A stretch of 64,000 nucleotides of DNA from assembly GCA_932294295.1 (NCBI GenBank), contig OW028573.1, forward strand, positions 16,512,155 to 16,576,154. Reading direction: 5' to 3'. The notes under the pieces are model-generated. The model was not told where the DNA came from, ran no database searches, and saw only the letters and a list, made by a program, of their open reading frames with translations. This document shows positions 60,620 through 64,000 of the stretch, one piece after another. Positions within the stretch are counted from its first letter, which is position 1. Each line of letters opens with the position of its first letter. This DNA comes from Alitta virens. Taxonomy: Eukaryota; Annelida; Polychaeta; Phyllodocida; Nereididae. The position numbers and the translations under genes were made by a program.

Positions 60620-63600
60620 AAGACTAACAAGTATGCAGACAGGGATACCATTGATTAATGTATACAATGGACTTACATATTTCACACAATTATGGTTACA
60701 TCCGTAGAATACAAATGCAACTGGGTATATACATGGAAACAAGAGTACTCTTATCTCAATGGTATATACAATACATTTGTATATATAATATCAGTGATGA
60801 AACTGCACCCCTGAGGATGTGACCTTTTGGTGAACTTCACAGGGATGCTGTCACCCCATGCACCTAATGCACCCCATGCCCTCTTTTGAACCCTTGATAA
60901 GGATCTGACCCAATAAAACCTTTGGAGGGAATTTCGTCAGTCAGATTCAGTCTGCAGTCAGAAGTGATAGGTGAAGGATGTTTGTGTGTGTCCAGTCTTC
61001 TTATTTCTAAGGTAAGTGTTTTTCATTTGTTATACTCTGGTGAATATAAAAACTGATAAAATGGTAAACCTGTGCAGTTATTCGATGTAATATTTCATGG
61101 CAGTTGGAGGCTTGGAGCTGAATTTAATATCTCTCTATCATTGTTCATCACCAGGCTTTATAAAAAAAAGATTTTGGGTAAAATTTTGTCAATGTAATAT
61201 ACTATGTTGTGTCACACATGGTCCACAAAAAGTCAACAACAATATGATACCCAAATATGTTAAATAGATTCTTCATTTTATATCCTATAGGGAACCTGGT
61301 AATATATTATGTAAACTTGTCATTATATCCACAAAAAAAAGGTGTTGTTGCATTTTTGGGGGTTAATGGCCATAAATAATACAAAATTGTAGCAATGAGA
61401 GAAAATTGTAAAAAATCATATTTTCCCATACCTACATACCTCAACTACTACATATGTTATTTAGCTGTAAATATATCTAAATCATAGTACTGTAGTAGCA
61501 CAGTTTCTAATTTGTAAATTTTCTATTTTAACAAAGTTTGAATTGAGTTGCTGATAATACACAATGGTATCCTGTTTCTAAGAGACAAAGCTAATAAATA
61601 ATGGCCCTCTTCATAAAAGGTGATTACATCATCATCATATCATGTCACCTTTTTATTTTCTGCTTGCTAACCCCACTCCAGCAAAGGGCTCCTGTAATAT
61701 TTTAATTACAGCTATTTTCGTTTAAGCAGCAACACTTGGAACTTTGAAAGAGTTTCACAAACTTTCAGATCAAAAGTTTGATAGGCACCAATGGGGTTAT
61801 AAAGCTATTAACCGACTTGTTTACCCCACACCACAGTATGGTCTAGGTTTGGTAGGTCTCCATAGTATAACTTAAAGAAACATACCTCCTTTGTAAATTA
61901 TCGGTGAGTTAATCATATGTTAATAATAAATCCAAGAAATACAAAATAATTCAAGCAATTATGAAAACAACTCTGTATAAACAGTTTATTCTACATACTT
62001 TTGCCAATATATCCAAAACAACTCTGAATAGACAGTTTAATACCGTTTATTCTACACACCTAGTGCCAATATATCAAACAAAACTAACATTTAAAGAAAC
62101 ATACCTCCTTTGTAAATTTGTAAATTATCGGTGAGTTAATAATAAATGTGTGAAATCATTCTGTCAATTTTATCATTCAATGGATTTTGGGTATGTATAT
62201 TCTCCTTCATGTTAACAACGACCTAAATAGCTCAATTCCAAAACATTATATTGAGGGTAAGTGTTTTCCTAGTGGGGTGAAATGGAAGTTGGTTAATGAT
62301 TTTACAACTCTGGTCTGTGTCTTGTCAAACTTTCAATCGCAATGGACAGTAAACATTTTGAACGATAGAAGTGTTGCTGCTTAAACGATAATAGCTGTAG
62401 TTGACACACCTTGACATGGCCTGACCACTACCCCTGGCCAATGAGGTCAGGCCTTCAACTTAAAGTGATACTCCCTGAATACCATGTAGAAAATATGGCC
62501 TCAACTAAATTCAAAGAGTTAATGCTATTACACTCTGATTTAATTTTGTTTTCCTACAACATTGTAACTGTATACCTCATTTGGTATGTAATAAATATAT
62601 ATATATATATATGACAACAGATTTCTACCAAAAGCATACTATCAAGTCATCTCTCCATTAATTAATAATTAGCCCTCTATTTTCTATAGGTGGCCCACCA
62701 ATAGAACTAGGTCAAATAAGATGGCTCTGAGTGGATAATTGTCATAATGAAAAATATGAATTGCAGAAAATTTTGCTAACATTCCCTAAACCTATGTTTA
62801 CAATGATAACCTAAATTATTGATAAAAGTGTGTGTATTGAAATTGACCTCATCTTCATATTCTTTAAACTAAACTTAATAACATAGTGCACCGGCAAATT
62901 GCTGCTGCTGCTGGGGTTTGCCTCACCCTGCTCTGCTACTGCCAGTGGTGCGACTGATGCTGCTGCTTTCTGAGCACCATGAACTACACTAATATCTGTG
63001 TACTCTCTTTCAAAGATCTAAGTCAGTCAGTCAAATCAGTCAGTCAAATCAATCATTCAGTCATTCATTCAGTCGATCAGTCAGTCAATCAGCACATTGA
63101 AACCTGTCTCTTTGCCACAATACTTTCTCTTTGCCATGGTCATTCAGTCATTCAGTCAGTCAGTCAGTCAATCAATAAGTTAAAACCTTTCTCTTTGCCA
63201 CAATACTACATGCGAAAAACCCTGTGGCAAGTTTGCACAATATACTATCTATTTATCTATCTATCTATCTGTTTGATTCCCCCCAAATTACTATGTAATT
63301 GCACCTTGATTAAACAGCCACCTGCATTCCGTGGTCAGCACTTTCTCCAGTTTCGCCCTCATTTAAGCGGTCAGCATCTTTGCAGCCTAAATGGCGCCAC
63401 ACAGTCTGGCATTAGGTAACATTGCATAATCGCTCTGCCGATGACTAAGAACCCTGAAGTCAATGAAGTCTTTTCATATAAACAATGAACGGGTTTATTA
63501 TGTGTCATATTCAGTTAACAATTGAACTAGCATGTCAACTTGATACAGTTGTTTATATAAACATTAATACACTTATTGCAATTTGCCTAACCCTACTTTC

Positions 63601-64000
63601 TGTTTCTGGAGAGTGAAATTTCAACTCTTATTAAAACCAATGTGGTATGCAATACTCGGCATTTGTAAAGCTCAAATAAAAAGTAAATGAAGTTACATGA
63701 ACCATTCTTGCAATGCAACCTGACTTATGACTATCTTTCATCACATGCAATTCAAGTTCTATGTGCATTTGGCTTTAGCAGGCACTTTTGCCAATTCCCT
63801 TGCTTGACCACTTAACACAGGTTGCACTGTATTTACTCTTGTCTCCATGATTTATCTAAAGTTAGCACCATATGTTTACATACAGCTGAGTATATACAAA
63901 CAAATTATTGTGACATCAGTTCTGTTATAAATTTCCAATTAACTATGGTTTTAATACGAAGGAAATCACGTAAATTATCTAAATAAATGCAAACGACTTG
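60620..64000. other. AT-rich DNA, no supported gene
   Basis: No convincing exon. A TCAGTCAGATTCAGTCTG stretch at about 60938 followed by AAGGTAAGT near 61010 could be a first exon and donor, but nothing downstream confirms it. A near-duplicate pair lies at about 61870-61910 and 62090-62140 (AAGAAACATACCTCCTTTGT). Confidence 0.4.
63022..63178. repeat. CAGT/CATT tetranucleotide repeats
   Basis: Two clusters of CAGT, CATT and CAAT tetranucleotides are separated by 60 bases of near-duplicate unique DNA (CTCTTTGCCACAATACT occurs after each). A CTAT run follows at about 63247-63272. Confidence 0.8.

Overview
This window is eukaryotic, and almost certainly from an invertebrate animal. Genes are split by introns with GT..AG borders, intergenic DNA is long and AT-rich, AATAAA poly(A) signals are present, and a large share of the sequence is degraded transposons, inverted repeats and tandem arrays. 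The protein families (Rho-associated kinase, an XK-related membrane protein, a GT77-like glycosyltransferase and an orphan 7TM receptor) together with abundant Harbinger-like and non-LTR elements fit a marine invertebrate such as a hemichordate, echinoderm, cephalochordate or lophotrochozoan. The sequence alone does not settle which.

Layout. 1-5950 (+): the 3' end of a ROCK gene, covering the C1 domain, the end of the split PH domain, a Ser-rich tail with at least two alternative terminal exons, and a long 3' UTR. 5951-20615: gene-poor DNA with a decayed minus-strand LINE (about 6.25-7.85 kb), several LINE 3' tails and possibly non-coding 5' exons of the next gene. 20616-23239 (+): an XK-related gene whose visible coding sequence lies in one exon, with a very long Ser/Thr-rich C-tail. 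24040-25361 (-): the main exon of a type II membrane GT77-like glycosyltransferase, convergent with the XK-related gene. 26484-30419: a TATA-like motif followed by a long inverted repeat (foldback) of about 3.9 kb, carrying a later 628-bp Harbinger-type MITE in its right arm. 30953-32551 (-): a frameshifted MADF/Myb-like transposon gene and the right end of its element. 36133-40373 (+): a complete three-exon 7TM receptor gene, 354 aa. 41791-42850: an inverted-repeat element with a spectacular 10/11-bp minisatellite in one arm. 43170-45330: a dead gene of a probably mobile-element-borne family, split by a LINE fragment. 47261-50755: inverted-repeat elements, including a Harbinger-type MITE nested inside an older relative. 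53849-54312: a small MITE. 58147-60619: a 71-bp satellite of about 35 copies with higher-order structure. The remainder to 64000 is AT-rich DNA with microsatellites and no gene I can support.

The four genes are functionally unrelated neighbours; nothing suggests an operon or pathway cluster. The strongest candidates for something unusual are the foldback downstream of a TATA-like promoter (a possible long hairpin RNA locus), the Harbinger family sharing a CACATAGCCG terminal core and a subterminal palindrome, the satellite and its dispersed reverse-complement relatives, and the alternative C-termini of ROCK. All identities and repeat boundaries were read by eye, without alignment software.
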